A DNA stretch of 64,000 nt from Tribonema minus (Eukaryota; Sar; Xanthophyceae; Tribonematales; Tribonemataceae), in the NCBI GenBank assembly GCA_017506865.1, contig JAFCMP010000112.1, positions 124,001 through 188,000 of the forward strand, in the 5' to 3' direction. The position numbers and the translations under genes are program-made. Of the stretch, positions 29,466-41,000 are shown in pieces; position 1 is the first letter of the stretch, and each line of letters opens with the position of its first letter. The notes beneath the pieces are model-generated. The model was not told where the DNA came from, ran no database searches, and saw only the letters and a program-made list of their open reading frames with translations.

Positions 29466-29603
29466 GAACTTGAAGTGTATTGGGTGTGGGGCTCCCGCGC
29501 ATGCTTGTCTGCAGCGGTATTCTCAGGGTTACTGGCTCCAAGGGCGCTCTGCCCATGTCATGCGCACATGGTCTGCTGCTGGTGGCGTTGGACTTGGAGC
29601 CAG

Positions 29604-30540
29604 GCGCCAGATAAGTGCAACAGTGTGCTGCTCGTTTGTGTGAGGGAGCCATCCTCACATCATCAACAAGCGCGCACACCTGAGAGATTTTTTTCTTCAC
29701 ACGGAAGCAGATGCTGGCGGTCACTGCTGTTAGGGTTTCGGGTGAGGGTTAGGGTTGTTAACTGGTGGCGCACAACGTGCATGCTTTGCGCTGATCTGGT
29801 GTCAAGTGTTGTGGTATCGCGGCATTTGCGCACCATGGAGATCTCAAGCCTAAACGGTTAAGGAGGGTAAACACATTCTCTTCAGGGCTAGCGGCTAAAC
29901 TGTAGGGGCTGAGGCGCAAGGTGTTTAGCCCGGGCCCTCGGGCTAAACCGGTTTAGCCCTGTGGGCGCAAGGGCGCAACCTCTTCAAGGCTTATTGCAGC
30001 TTAGAGAGCAGCAAAGGGAGCGCAAAGCCTGTTTTCGCTTGTAACTCGTGAAGCCCCATAGGTGTGCAGTAGCAAAGAGACTTTCTCGCCCCTCTTTCCC
30101 TCACAACGCCTGCTGCTGCTGCTGCTGATGCTGAGCACCCTTCCTGAACTTCAACTGCCATCTAATGCCGGCGGCCGCAACAGCTGCAGCAGCAGGAGAG
30201 CAGCAGCAGGTGCCTGGTAGCCGTCAAGACATATGCAACACCTCCCCAAACACCTCAGTTTGAGGTCACAACGAGCTGTTGTAGGGCAAAACGGGAGAGG
30301 GTTTAGCCCTTTGCGCCCACGCCAAAACCACAACTTCGGGGCGCAAAGGTCGGGGCTAAACCCCCCCGGGCGCAAGGTCGGAGGTTTAGCCGCCAGCCCT
30401 GGTTCTCTTGTGAAAACGGCCGCGATTGAGGCCTCTTTCTCTGTGTGAATCAAAAACTCCAAAGTGTGCGCAGTTCGCTTAAGTGAGGATGCCTCCCTCA
30501 CACAAACAGGCAACACACTGTTAGCACTTAGCTGGCGTTT
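29604..30540. mobile_element. Foldback/MITE-like element with long inverted ends
   Basis: The left end (29604-29700: CGCCAGATAAGTGCAACAG, TTTGTGTGAGGGAGCCATCC) is matched by the reverse complement of the right end (about 30445-30540: CGCCAGCTAAGTGCTAACAG, TTTGTGTGAGGGAGGCATCC). Identity is ~75 % over about 90 bp. Internal sequence is rich in inverted copies of GGGCTAAACC / GGTTTAGCCC and GCGCAAGG. No transposase is encoded. A block at about 29830-29880 (ACGGTTAAGGAGGG ... ACACATTCTC) is repeated outside the right end at 30560-30602, suggesting nested or imprecise insertion. Target duplications could not be set. Confidence 0.6.
29729..29757 (+). repeat. Short interstitial telomere-like repeat
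   Basis: TTAGGGTTTCGGGTGAGGG and TTAGGGTT form a degenerate run of plant-type (TTTAGGG-like) telomere units inside the foldback element. It could mark a repaired break or be part of the element. The run is too short for an active telomere. Confidence 0.5.
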
Positions 30541-30678
30541 GGCGCATCACAGAGACCTGAACGGTTAAGGAGGGGTACATTTAAGGGGGTGAACGCATTC
30601 TCAAGTGACTCAGAACAGCAGGAAGGATGGAATGGATTTCCTCAGATAGGCGTGCTGACTTAGAAGGCACAGGCAGCC

Positions 30679-31926
30679 ATGGCAGAATATGCAATGGCGA
30701 AAGCTCTGGGCACGTTCATCCTCAAGCAAGCTACATCTTACACCTTGAAAGTCCTGCAGGATAGGTACTTCCCTGGCGCGGCGATGGCATCAGAAGAGTT
30801 TGTGCGCCAACACTGCGGCGCCTCTTTCGACAGCTACCTCGTGGAAGACATCAGTGCTAAAGCAGCAGGTAGAATGATGAGCCCCTGCTGCTCTTTGCAC
30901 GAGTCCTCGCCTCTTGTGTGTGCTGCTCAACGCGTGTGCTTTACGTTGCCATCTTTGTTTGCAGATGTGAAAAAGTATCTGAGGTGGTATTTCACTCGCC
31001 CTACTACGAGCCGGATCGAACGCGTGTATGGAGCACTTGAGGCGCTGTACAACCAAATCAATGAGCACATGAGACCTACTAATGAGCGCGAAGAGGCGCT
31101 GCTGCCCTACATACCAGCGGCCGCAGCTCAGGCTAGAGCTGTGGAGGAGCTGCTGAGTGACCAGTATGACTGGGTGAGCAATTTCAGGAAGACAATGATC
31201 GCTGTGTGTTACTGTGTAATGTCACAACTAGTGGCGTTTCATTACACATTGCATATGTTGCAGTCGTAGTTGTCTGGTCAGGCTAGGTGGTTGTGGACCT
31301 GCACATGTTAATAAAAGTATAAAGGCTGCTACCACAGCTTTGAGGATGTGTCTAAGTGAGTGTGCGTGAGGGCCTCGTGATGCCTCAACTGGCATCCTGC
31401 TTAGCTGCAACCAAGCAACACCGATGCACACTTGGTTGACCTTCCTGCTCTATCCACGCTGAACCTCTTGTGTGCACAGGACTCGAAGGATCTAGATGTG
31501 GCAGACAACTTCTGCAAGCTGTACTTCAAGATAACAAAGCGCCACATGCAGCGCAAGGTGAACAACATCGAGTACACTGAGCGGGAGAGCGTGAAGCGCA
31601 TACTGGACACGCCATTGACCCAGGGCATGGTCAGCAGCTGGAGTAGAGTGCGCAGCAATGACGACTACTTTAAGTGGCTGCAGGTCTTTGAGTTCACGGT
31701 GGTGAACCACAACAACCTGGCACACTGCAATGAGCACAGATCTGTGTGCGACTCCACGGTGCCGAGCGCTTCTCGCGGGTACGCTACCAGGGTGGACAGC
31801 GAACGGCGCAGGATGCAGCAGCGCAGAGAGCAAGTAGAGTACGAGGAGTGCCAGTTTTGGTGCAACCACTGGAGCCGCATGAACACGATGATGGTACAGC
31901 TGCGCAGCATAACAAAGCATAAATGA
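30679..31926 (+). CDS. Three-exon protein of unknown function, mainly helical
   Basis: The start is ATG 30679 (GCCATGGCAG). Exon 1 ends near 30868 (GCAGCAG|GTAGAA). An in-frame but low-quality stretch to 30964 ends in TTTGTTTGCAG and is best read as an intron. Exon 2 follows from 30965 (VKKYLRWYFTRPTTSRIERV ...) to about 31190. Exon 3 begins after GTGTGCACAG at about 31480 and ends at TAA/TGA 31924-31926. The product would be about 300 residues, helical, with many aromatic and charged residues (FCKLYFKITKRHMQRKV; WCNHWSRMNTMMVQLRS). The beginning ALGTFILKQATSYTLKVLQD might be an amphipathic helix. The family is not recognised. The same-strand exons at 33.8 and 34.6 kb could belong to the next gene. 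Confidence 0.5.
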
Positions 31927-33794
31927 GTGTTGTGATGTCTCAGCGATTTCTCAGCATCATTCTGCAGTTTTCCGTCAGCTTTCCGTGAGCTTTCCAGGAG
32001 CTCTCCAGGCCGGTCAGGGCCCCGTCGCTTGTGCTTTAAATACATTCACCCTTTATGTACAGCCTACAGCCTCTGCTCTGCCTGTTCCCATGCACCAACA
32101 CGTTATGAGCGTGGTACGCTAAGGACCAAAGCCGGTGCTTCACGACCATATGACCCTGTCAAAGCTTGGCAACTTGCTGGAGTTTGGCAACTTGCTAGGG
32201 CCAGTCGCTGCATCTGCTGTCTATTGCGGTATCTCGGCACACCTGCCATTCACTCATGGCGAGACCTGATTCCGCATTGCAGCTTCACAGTGTGTGTGCA
32301 ACTCAACATGTGAGCTCAACACATGCGATTTTTTTGCGTACCGTCTTGTCGCTAGTTAGGCCGGCGGGACATGAACTCGAAGTGATGCACTGGCCCAACC
32401 GTGTTCAAGACTTGGTAATACATACGCCGAACCTTGTTCAGGCCGCCTCCAGAGATTTCACAGGTACAGGCATAACTTTGTTGTGCGTGGACAACGTCAG
32501 TTAGCCAGTGGTCGTAGTAGGCCTGGTAAAACCAACGCTCGTTTGAATTTGAATGTCCAGATAACACAAACAGCTCATTTGAAAAAGGTGCAGCTAGCCA
32601 AAATAGAGACAAGGCGGCAATGGCAAACACCGGGGCAGTGCATGAGCCCCTGCTGCGCCTGGCAGTCCGTCACGCCGTCGTCAATGAAGTACGCACTGCG
32701 GCTCCGCAGCATACACAAACCTTGAAGCACCGCACAAGTCTTTCCTGCGCCTGGCAGTCAGCTGCCGAGGTGTGTACCGAGAACGACAGTTTCACCCTGC
32801 TTACACCCTGCACCACACGGGCCCGTCCGGCACCAGGCAACAGCAGCACCAGCACCAGCAGCACCAGCACCAGCAGCAGCAGGGTGCTCAGCAGCAGCAG
32901 CAGGGTGCTCAGTCAGCAGCAGCAGCAGCAGGGTGCTCAGCAGGGCAGCACGGTGTGCTCAGCAGCAGCAGCAGCAGCGTGTGCGGATGGCGCAAAGGGA
33001 GTTGCCGGTAGGCTATGCCAGGTGAGAGTAATGCCAGCAGGAGCCGTGAGGACTATGAGGTCGCAGCAGTGTCACAGGCCAGCCACTGACTGGCCTGAGC
33101 GTGCGCTAGAATTTGGCTGTCTATGTTGCCTCATTGAGACGTCCAAGCTGCCACGGCGTGGCGCCGGGTCATGGAGGGCTCTGCTCATGGGTGCGCTGGC
33201 CGAAGGGCCTTGGCGCTGCAATATGACAATTCAGCTTGAAAATTCAGCTTGAATGTTTTGCTTGCAAGGTTTGCTTGCAAGGTTTGATTGTGTTTTCATC
33301 TTGACGCCGACGTTGCAAGATCATATATGGTGCAGAGAGTGCTTGCTGCATGCGGTACTGCAGTGGTGCGTATGGTGTTGCAGTGTCGGCTGCAGCATCA
33401 AAATGCATGTTTTGCGCCATGTCGCGTGTCAGCATAGTTTACCATCTCTGACCAATCCCCATGCGTGCAAAACTGCATTGCCTGTCACATCTCTGCTGCT
33501 GTGTAGGTGAAAGTGACACATCGGCGGGTAGCGGGGGTAAAAGAGGAGGAACCGTATCCATATCCATATCCTGCACCGTGTGTTCCAGGCAGTGCGATAA
33601 GGTTAGTGCATTAAGGGCATGTATAGGTGCGGCATGTAGTCAGCGTCTTGGCTAGAGTGGGTGCTTAAGAAACACATTGAGGCATTAGACTTTGTATTTG
33701 TGCACTTTCGGGGGCATAAAGAGGGGGATGCGTGTGATTCGGCATTCGAATTGAGCACGTCGTGTCGCGCTTTCGGCATGCCCGAAAGTGCCTG
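31927..33794. other. Intergenic or intronic stretch with CAG tract
   Basis: No supported gene is seen. A CAG/CAC tract at about 32838-32980 (units CAGCAGCACCAGCACCAG and CAGGGTGCTCAGCAGCAG) makes long but low-complexity frames in several readings. The rest has only short frames without domain resemblance. Confidence 0.5.
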
Positions 33795-33924
33795 CACGCA
33801 CATTTGATAGGTATACCGGACGGATACGTATAGTGAAGCTCAAAGTGCCCGATGGCGAGTCATCATGGGTTCTTGGCGTGTCGTGGCACATTCCGCAGTA
33901 CGTGCTTGCACCGTCTGGTGAGCG
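33795..33924 (+). CDS. Candidate internal exon with duplicated 3' end
   Basis: The reading frame RIRIVKLKVPDGESSWVLGV then SWHIPQYVLAPS ends exactly at a good donor (CCGTCTG|GTGAGC). The alternation of beta-strand residues with a W-x-I-P-(Q)Y-x-L element is compatible with a BAH-like domain, which would suit the PHD exon further down, but this is weak. The last ~35 bp with the donor recur at 34030-34075 (CATTCGGCAGTGTGCTTGCA ... CTGGTGAGCGTGCTTTC), 141 bp away, as a partial exon-tail copy. Confidence 0.35.
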
Positions 33925-34618
33925 TGCTTTCGGCAGAGCTATCATGGCAGCCCCGAATGTGGCCTCAGCCGGCAGTTTGTTTTACTAGTAACAGCCCTTA
34001 AGGGCAGCCCGAATGTGTGCCAGTGTTCACATTCGGCAGTGTGCTTGCACCATCTGGTGAGCGTGCTTTCCCGGTGTGTGTAGGGTCGTAGCCTAAGGTA
34101 CCACTCACCTCAGTTGCTTCAACGCCATGAGCAGACATCGCTAACGCTCTTGAGTTCATCCAAGCAGACATTGTGTAAGGCATAAAGCACACCACCTTTA
34201 CCCAAGGTTCAAAGGCTCTGAGGTTCTCATATTCCAGAGGAGTCTTGCTGAATCTCGAAGGCTGTGTATGTAGTGCAACAAGCCTTGAAGCTGTCACTGG
34301 AGGCGCGGAACACGCACCCCACTACTAGGGGGATACTTGTAAATTGTGACGTAGTAATGACCGGCGTGTGCCATGCGCTCTTGGCAGAGCCATCATGGCA
34401 GCCGCATGCAGCAGTATGTTACCACGGCAGCCCGAATGTGGGTTTAGCACTCCTGCTTCGACAGCATGAATGCAGCAGGCATGTTATCACGGCAGCCCGA
34501 ATGTGGCTATAGCACTGCCCTTAGTTTCACATTAGTGCACATGCCAATTACAGTGTAGTGTGCACCAGTCGCTCACTGCTGCTGCATTGTTACTGCTTTT
34601 CGTGCCAATCATCTGCAG

Positions 34619-35203
34619 GTGTTGGCGTGCTTTGGCGTCATCGATGAATGCGACTTTGTCTGCTTCGGCTGCCAGATGCCGAGGGGGGACGGCGGCGTGG
34701 AGTGCACCCTCTTCAATGGCGATCTCGATGCATCAACCCCAGCATTGCCGGTTCGCCACCAGATGACACCAAAGCTGACCGGGTGGGCGCATGCGACATG
34801 CATCAAGGCGTGCGCCATCCTTGTGGGGAGACTCAACTACGACAAACCATACTGCGCCAACCCTTCAACATCCTTCAACAAGTGCACAGGGGAGTGCTCG
34901 TACAACTGTGGCAGGGGCGGCTTCACATCCCCCTGCTCGTATATCGGCTGCACCAGCCTCGTCCATGGGTCCTGTGCTTTCAGCGCTGGTGCGGCCATCA
35001 CAGTCGAGGAATTCGGTGCCACATACGCAAGGGTGGCGTGTGCCGACCACATCCAATTCGTCAAGACGCTCAGCACAACCTACCTGCTGGACAAGCTCAA
35101 CCTCGTCAAGCCAGACGGCATGGTCGGGCGTCAAGGCCTGCCGTACCAGATGCCACTCAGGACCCTGACTGACTCCATATCAGCCTGTACCTGGAGCATG
35201 TGA
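34619..35203 (+). CDS. Extended PHD-finger (ePHD) exon
   Basis: An acceptor (CATCTGCAG|) opens a frame that runs to TGA at 35203. It carries the Cys/His pattern of a PHD followed by a zinc-knuckle/extended PHD: FVCFGCQMPRGDGG, GWAHATCIKAC, then CSYNCGRGGF, SPCSYIGCTSLVHGSCAF. The G-W-x-H-x2-C and C-x4-H-x2-C pairs are hallmarks of ePHD modules in chromatin readers, trithorax-type proteins and their plant relatives. The frame continues about 60 residues past the finger. As the last exon of a larger + strand gene it probably encodes the C-terminal chromatin-binding part; upstream exons may include the block at 33.8 kb. Histone specificity cannot be judged. Confidence 0.55.
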   Translation: MLACFGVIDECDFVCFGCQMPRGDGGVECTLFNGDLDASTPALPVRHQMTPKLTGWAHATCIKACAILVGRLNYDKPYCANPSTSFNKCTGECSYNCGRGGFTSPCSYIGCTSLVHGSCAFSAGAAITVEEFGATYARVACADHIQFVKTLSTTYLLDKLNLVKPDGMVGRQGLPYQMPLRTLTDSISACTWSM

Positions 35204-35540
35204 GCTCAACGGCATCTGCGGCCTTCAGATGTGTGGCTTCGCCCGTGCACTGTGCCATAATTTCATCAGCCGTCCTCACCGGCCCAGCGTCACTGAAACC
35301 CCTGGCCTGCACCAACCTCGCAGATAGGTTTGCGGCGTTGCGAGATGCGCTCAAGTACGCAGTAAGCTGCTGGAACACCTGGGCGCCAGCGAACGTGGGC
35401 ATGCCACTTAAGGCCCGCCTCCTTGCGAGCGGCGACGGCATAGTCCATGGCCCCATTTGTCAGGGGTGGCGATGCGCGAGCTCCATCATCAGTCGTCAGG
35501 GGCGGCAGTTCGCCACGCGCGTGGTACGAGCACAAGCCAT

Positions 35541-35745
35541 GGCTGGCTGGCGTGCCGTAAAAGGGGCGGATTTGGCCGTACCTACCCGTGCACCTCGAAG
35601 AACTGGAGGGCCTCCGCAGCAGCAGCGGCAGCGGCAGCGACAGCGGCAGCAGCAGCGGCAGTGGCAGCGGCTGGCTGGCGTGCCGTAAAAGGGGCGGATT
35701 TGGCCGTCCCTGCTTGTGCACCTCAAAGAACTTGAGGAGGGGGTG
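35541..35745 (+). repeat. 128-bp tandem repeat with CAG/CGG tract
   Basis: GGCTGGCTGGCGTGCCGTAA ... GGGGCGGATTTGGCCGT occurs at 35541 and again at 35669. Each copy is followed by GTGCACCTC(G/A)AAGAACT and a CAGCAGCGGCAG tract. No conserved frame is evident. The surrounding 35.2-36.0 kb has long frames on both strands that look compositional. Confidence 0.75.
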
Positions 35746-36039
35746 GGGCGTCCGCAGCAGCAGCAGCAGCAGCGGCAGGCACCTCCTTGGGCACCTGCAA
35801 CTCTTCGTTGAAGGGAGGTGCGTGAGGCTGGCGCTGGTCGACTGGCGCAGCAGCCGCATAACCAACCCCCCGCCTGCGACGCTTGCGAGCCCCCTCCCTA
35901 TCAGCGCCGCCCCTGCCATCATCGCCACAGCCTTCGCTGGTGGCACGCGCTGCGCTGGCCGCCGCTGTGGCACTGGGCGCATCTGCTTTCAACTGAACAC
36001 GCTGCGCGCGCGAGGGAGACGGAGAGAGAGAGAGAGAGA

Positions 36040-36215
36040 GGCATAACATTTTCTCGCATCAGAATGGCCGCAAGCGAGGCCAGTACAACATATGCTCGCA
36101 TCAAAACGGCCGCGAGCGAGGCCAGTCGTCTCTGTGTACTCATACTCTGTGTTCAACATTTTCTCGCATAAATGACGGCTGCCAGCGAGGCCGGTCAGTT
36201 CTGTGCCAACGTTGA
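36040..36215. repeat. Three short tandem units of ~55-75 bp
   Basis: TTTTCTCGCATCAGAATGGCC-like units with GAGGCCAGT occur at about 36050, 36093 and 36160. They are preceded by a (GA)n microsatellite at 36020-36040. They appear non-coding. Confidence 0.6.
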
Positions 36216-38084
36216 GATCTGCGGGGCACTGTGTAAGCAGGTGCTCAGCAGTTAAGCCATTAAAAAAGCACTGGCACGCTGCGCTGCCGAACATCGCCGC
36301 TCAACGCAAACAGGGAACGATGTGCTCGGCAAGCTCCTGTGCTAGCGACCTGCTCGCGGCCGCAGCTATCTCTTCCCTGTCGGCTGCAGCCCTTCGCACT
36401 TTCTGTGCCCCTCGCCCCGTACTGTGGCTCTGTCTAAACAGAGCCGCCCACAGATCCTTCATGTCGTCCACACAAACAACCGGCCTCCCTCGCGGCCTTT
36501 TTCAATACGAGAATATGAGTACTTTCATTATTTTGTGTAGGTCCACAACCCCTTGGCCTGACCCGCTCACTATGATTGCCTAGTATGCAACATGTAAGCA
36601 AACACCACTGGTCACAACATCCCCAAGTCCGTCCCAGTCTAGCTCCTCCCCTCCTCCGAGGTCCTCCCCCACAAAACCCCCATATTCCCCTGCGTGCCCT
36701 GTCGCAGCCATGTGGCCCATCACGCAGGCATATGAGGACTACGCAGGTCGTCCACAGAAGCTCAAGCTTGCAGAGCACATCATAGCATGTGTCTGCGGAG
36801 CGGGGGCTGCTCACCCCTAGTGTCGGCGTTGCTCGGACATGGCGTTGTGTAAACAGTGTCACCCAGAGTGGGCCACAGATGTCTTTCATGTCTGCGCGGA
36901 GACACATGTCTGCGCGGAGACACAAAAACTTCTCCTGCGGCCCGTTTGTTGTCACTCTCATTTATCATGAACCTTGGGAAAACAGCTCTCCGATGCATGC
37001 CTCATCAACCTTTTGAGTTTGCTGATTTAATGATACGAGAACATGGTGCAAGTGGCTACTGGTGCTCAACCTTAACGGTCAACAAAGTTCTGAAGTATGG
37101 TGCACCATACAGTGAGCTTGCGTGAGAGACAGCAGCAACATCCAACCACCCACAGCCTGCAGGCACTTGCAAAGGACACCAGGAGAAAGCACGCTGAAGC
37201 TCGCAGCCAAGATAACAAAAATTAAGATGCCATTGTCATGCGGCTTGGTTGGGCCGCAAGACGTACTAGGACTGCCCCCCCCATGAGGCAGGAAGCAGGG
37301 AGTTTTGCAGTGTGCCCGTCATCTTCAACTGAAGCCAGCTTGAAGGGCTCGAAGCCCCCCAGCACATGCATCCTTTAAAGAAGTAATACCCCCTCTCTCT
37401 TGTGCTCCCGTGCTATGTACGGCTATTCACCAGTGCCAGATGCTGTGCAATGTTGCAAAGGCTTGGTGCCACAATCACAACACACACAGGGGGGGGGGGG
37501 GGCAGAGCAGTGCTTATGGCGTCAGCGGTTTAGATAGGGCTACTCTAGCAGCGCACAGCGTGCCTATAGGCCGTTTCACTATGGACAGAACGACTGTGTT
37601 GGCACTGTGCTGCTGCAGGGGGGGTAGTACCGACACAGGGCGGGGAAGGGCACCTGAAGCCCGCACAGATGCGTGCATGCAAACAGATGCCTCAGGTTCC
37701 CAAGCGAGCCCAAGTGAGGCACCAGCCCTAGACCAACCCAAATGGCCGAATGGGAGTCCTTCAGCTGCCCCCCTCCCCTCTGCGCGCTTGTTGCGGGCGC
37801 GTTGTGCGTGGTGGTGGTGCAACAGCCTAAAGTGCGACCGGCTCAGGCACCAGGAGCTGGCGGTCTGCCGCCGCGGCAGCAGCAGCAGCTGCCATCGGAG
37901 CATCGCCACAGCTGCTGCCACAGCTGCTGCCGCAGGCGCCGCCGCTGGCGTGTGCACAGGAGGGCAGGGGAGGGGGGCCAACTAGTGATCATGCCCCACC
38001 GGCAACGTTGAGTCTGCAGAGGGGCCCAGATACCCCCTGCCCCCCTGACCCTAATCCCCTTCCCAACCCCCCTGTGCCTACAGA
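36216..38084. other. Repeat-rich stretch without supported gene
   Basis: About 36320-36395 resembles the first 60 bp of the window (GCAAGCTCC, CAGCGA-like and CTGCTC words in the same order), a dispersed repeat. GTAGGTCCACAACCCC TTGGCCTGACC at about 36537 belongs to an intronic repeat family also present at 48.9 and 49.7 kb. A G12 run lies at 37490. Frames over 37.4-38.0 kb are GC-rich and unconvincing. Confidence 0.4.
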
Positions 38085-41000
38085 CTATGGCCGCGGCGGC
38101 GGCGGCGGCTGCTTCCCTCGTGATGGTTGCCGTTGTTGTTGTTGCCGCGCGGGTCTGGCCCCCTCCGGACCCTCCGAACGCGCTGACCCCTCCGCTCCCG
38201 AAGCCCCCGGAGGGGAGGCATCGTCTGCGTAACCCCCATCAGATGACTCGCCTTCGTCATCGTCCAGCAAGGGGTCCCAGTGCCCCCCTCTTCTTGCCCC
38301 CCCTTCCCGCCCCCCTTCCAGCGCGTCGTAGCCCCCTGCTGCCGCCTCCGCTGCTGCCCCTGAGTAGCCGCCGCCACCGAAGTCGGCAGCGAAGTCGGGG
38401 TCGTCGTCGCTGTCCTCGTCGGCGGAGGAGGACCAGGCGGCGGCTAAGCTAGCGTCGAGGGAGGCGAGCGCATCAGCCGTGTCCGCGGCGTCGCTGTCGT
38501 ACAGGGCGTGCGCCGAGTTGAGCTGCGCGTTGATGAGGTCGAACTTGCCCTGTATTTGGTGGCAGGCCTTGCACTCGGCGATGAGCTCCTCGCGGCGCCG
38601 CGCTAGCGCCGCGCGCGCCTCGGCGATGTCGAACAGGTCCGCCACGCCATCGCCACCATATACCTGCGAAGAGAAGAGGTTGTTGTTTGATGAAAGTTAG
38701 TTATGGGATGAGCGTTGTGTGGGTGAAACTTCAACTTTGTCTGTAACATCTGGTGCACGCAACTGGAGCTCCTCAGCGGCGCCACGCGTACTCCGGCAAT
38801 GTCAAACTGGTGTGCCACGCCATCGCCACCATATACCTGCGATGAGAATAGGTTGTTGTTTGGCAAACGCGAGTCAAGAACTTTGATGAGCTTTTGAAGT
38901 GTGGATGAGACTCTAATGTAATCTTGAACATGAATGCCGCGCGCGCCTCGGCCATGTCGAACAGATCCGCCATGCCATCGCCGCCGTACACCTGTGATGA
39001 GAGCAAGAGAGATCAGGTGTTCGGAGAAAAGTGAGTAGAGGCCATCGATTAAGTTGCACGCGCCGCCTACGCCTCAACAACAGATTGGTGGGAAGGTTGT
39101 GGTACATGTGTACAATTTTTTTTGACTGTGTACAATTTCCACTCAAATTGCTCGTGCTCACAAATGAGCTGCAGAACAACAAGATTGATATGTTGCAACT
39201 CATCAACTGACAACTGTCACCGAAGGCGCCCCTGTATTTGCACTTCATGGCGACGCCCTGGCATTCACAAGTCTGTAGACAAGAGTTCTCTCTGTGGAGG
39301 AACAAGCTGATGTGAGATGTCATGCGTGGTGATTCCATATTCAGTTGTGGTCGAAGACGCACCTTGTCCAGCTCCGCGCGCAGGTAGAACGGGAGCGCGT
39401 CCACGAACGGCATGAGGAAGAAGCAGTTGAAATTCATGGCGACGCCCCTTGCAAAGTGCTCACAATCAAAGACAGAACTACCAAGCATGGTGGGTTGCAA
39501 CCCATTGACGACTGTGACCGAAGGAAGACGCACCTTGTCCAGCTCCGCGCACAGGTAGAACGGGAACGCGTCCACGAACGGCATGAGGAAGAAGCAGTTG
39601 AAATTCATGGCGACGCCCCTTGCAAACTTGCTCACAAATCAAAGACATAACTACAAGCATGATGGGTTGCAGCCCATTGACAAATGTGACCAAAGGAAGA
39701 CGCACCTTGTCCAGCTCCGCGCGCAGGTAGAACGGGAACGCGTCCACGAAAGGCATGAGGAAGAAGCAGTTGAACTTCATGGCGACGCCGCGCACAAGCT
39801 GAACTGCATGATGCACGCTAACTGCATGATGGGTCGTAACTCATGAACTGACAACTGTAACCAAATACGCACCTTGTCCAGCTCCGCGCGCAGGTAGAAC
39901 GGGAACGCGTCCACGAACGGCATCAGGAAGAAGCAGTTGAACTTCATGGCGACGCCGCGCGCAAAGTGCTCCCGCCACGACGCCATCACATGCCTCACGA
40001 GCGCCGCCACCACCGCCCCCGTGCGCTCCGCGTTGCTCCTCGTGCACGCCGCCTCCTCCATCAGCTGCATCAAGTCAAAGTAGTCCTTGTGGTTGACGCT
40101 CCCCGCCCCCCCCAGCCCCGCGCTATTGGCCGCCTGCCACTGGTCAAGAACGTTCTCCTTAGCCGGCGCCTGCTGCTGATTTCGCCCGCCGCTGCCGCTG
40201 CTGGTGCTGCGTCGGCGGCTGCGCTGCTCGACGGCGAGGGAGTAGATCTGGACCATGCTCGTGTCGGGGAGGGAGCGGTGGAGGGCGCCGCTGGAGCGCT
40301 CGTTGAGGTCCCAGGTGACGAAGCGCGTGAGGGCTTTGAGGTCGTCGCGGCACCGCACCAGGCAGTCGTCGATGCTGGCCTGTGAGGCGTGGCATGCAGC
40401 ACACAGGCTGGTGAGCTTTCGTCCAGGTACCCCCGTTAATCCATCATAAGGGAAACATGCAGCCAGCAGCGAGCTGCAACGCACCAGGCAGTCATCGACA
40501 ATGGCCTGCATGGCAAAAAACACACACATTGCACATGTCGGGGAACTGAGCAGCTTTTGTCCGGAACCCATTGATGCTGGTATGTAATCATGCAGCAGCA
40601 GCAGCAGCAGCAGCACAGATGAGCCATGCGTTGATGTTGATGTGTTTTGGGGCTCAGGAAACATGCCAATAAGCTGGCTGTATCCAAGGTCATTGATACG
40701 ACTGCTGCTGCTGCTGCTGCTGCTGCTGTCGTTGCTGGCTGTGTGCTCATGTGAACTTCAACGTCAACAGTAAGTAGCACACCAGATCATAGCTCAGGCT
40801 GATCATGGTTCAGGCAGAGTGCTCCTTCGTACCTCAATGAAGTTCTCGTAAATGCGGCGCACGATGAACGAAAACGGCTTCTGGCGGCTCTCGCTCGCTC
40901 ATGACAGCTTGAGCATGTGCTCCAGACGCCAACCTTAACTTCAACAATAGCACAAAACCTCCAAACCTGAGGCAAAGGGCTCATGGTTCTTCGTACCTCA

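Noticed and set aside
35200..36049. Overlapping open frames of 100-230 codons on both strands.
   Set aside because: They come from GC-rich tandem repeats, have no domain and cross the repeat boundaries.
37410..38011. A + strand 191-codon frame and its minus-strand partner.
   Set aside because: They contain a G12 run and CAG tracts and lack any conserved pattern. The true coding sequence nearby is the dynamin tail on the minus strand.
38913..39635. A 240-codon minus-strand frame as an independent protein.
   Set aside because: It is formed by two in-frame copies of a dynamin exon tail joined by intron-like sequence; the 171-bp spacing happens to be a multiple of three.
40590..40735. (CAG)7 and (CTG)8 as a coding polyglutamine tract of the dynamin.
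   Set aside because: Both lie in an intron between phase-matched exons.
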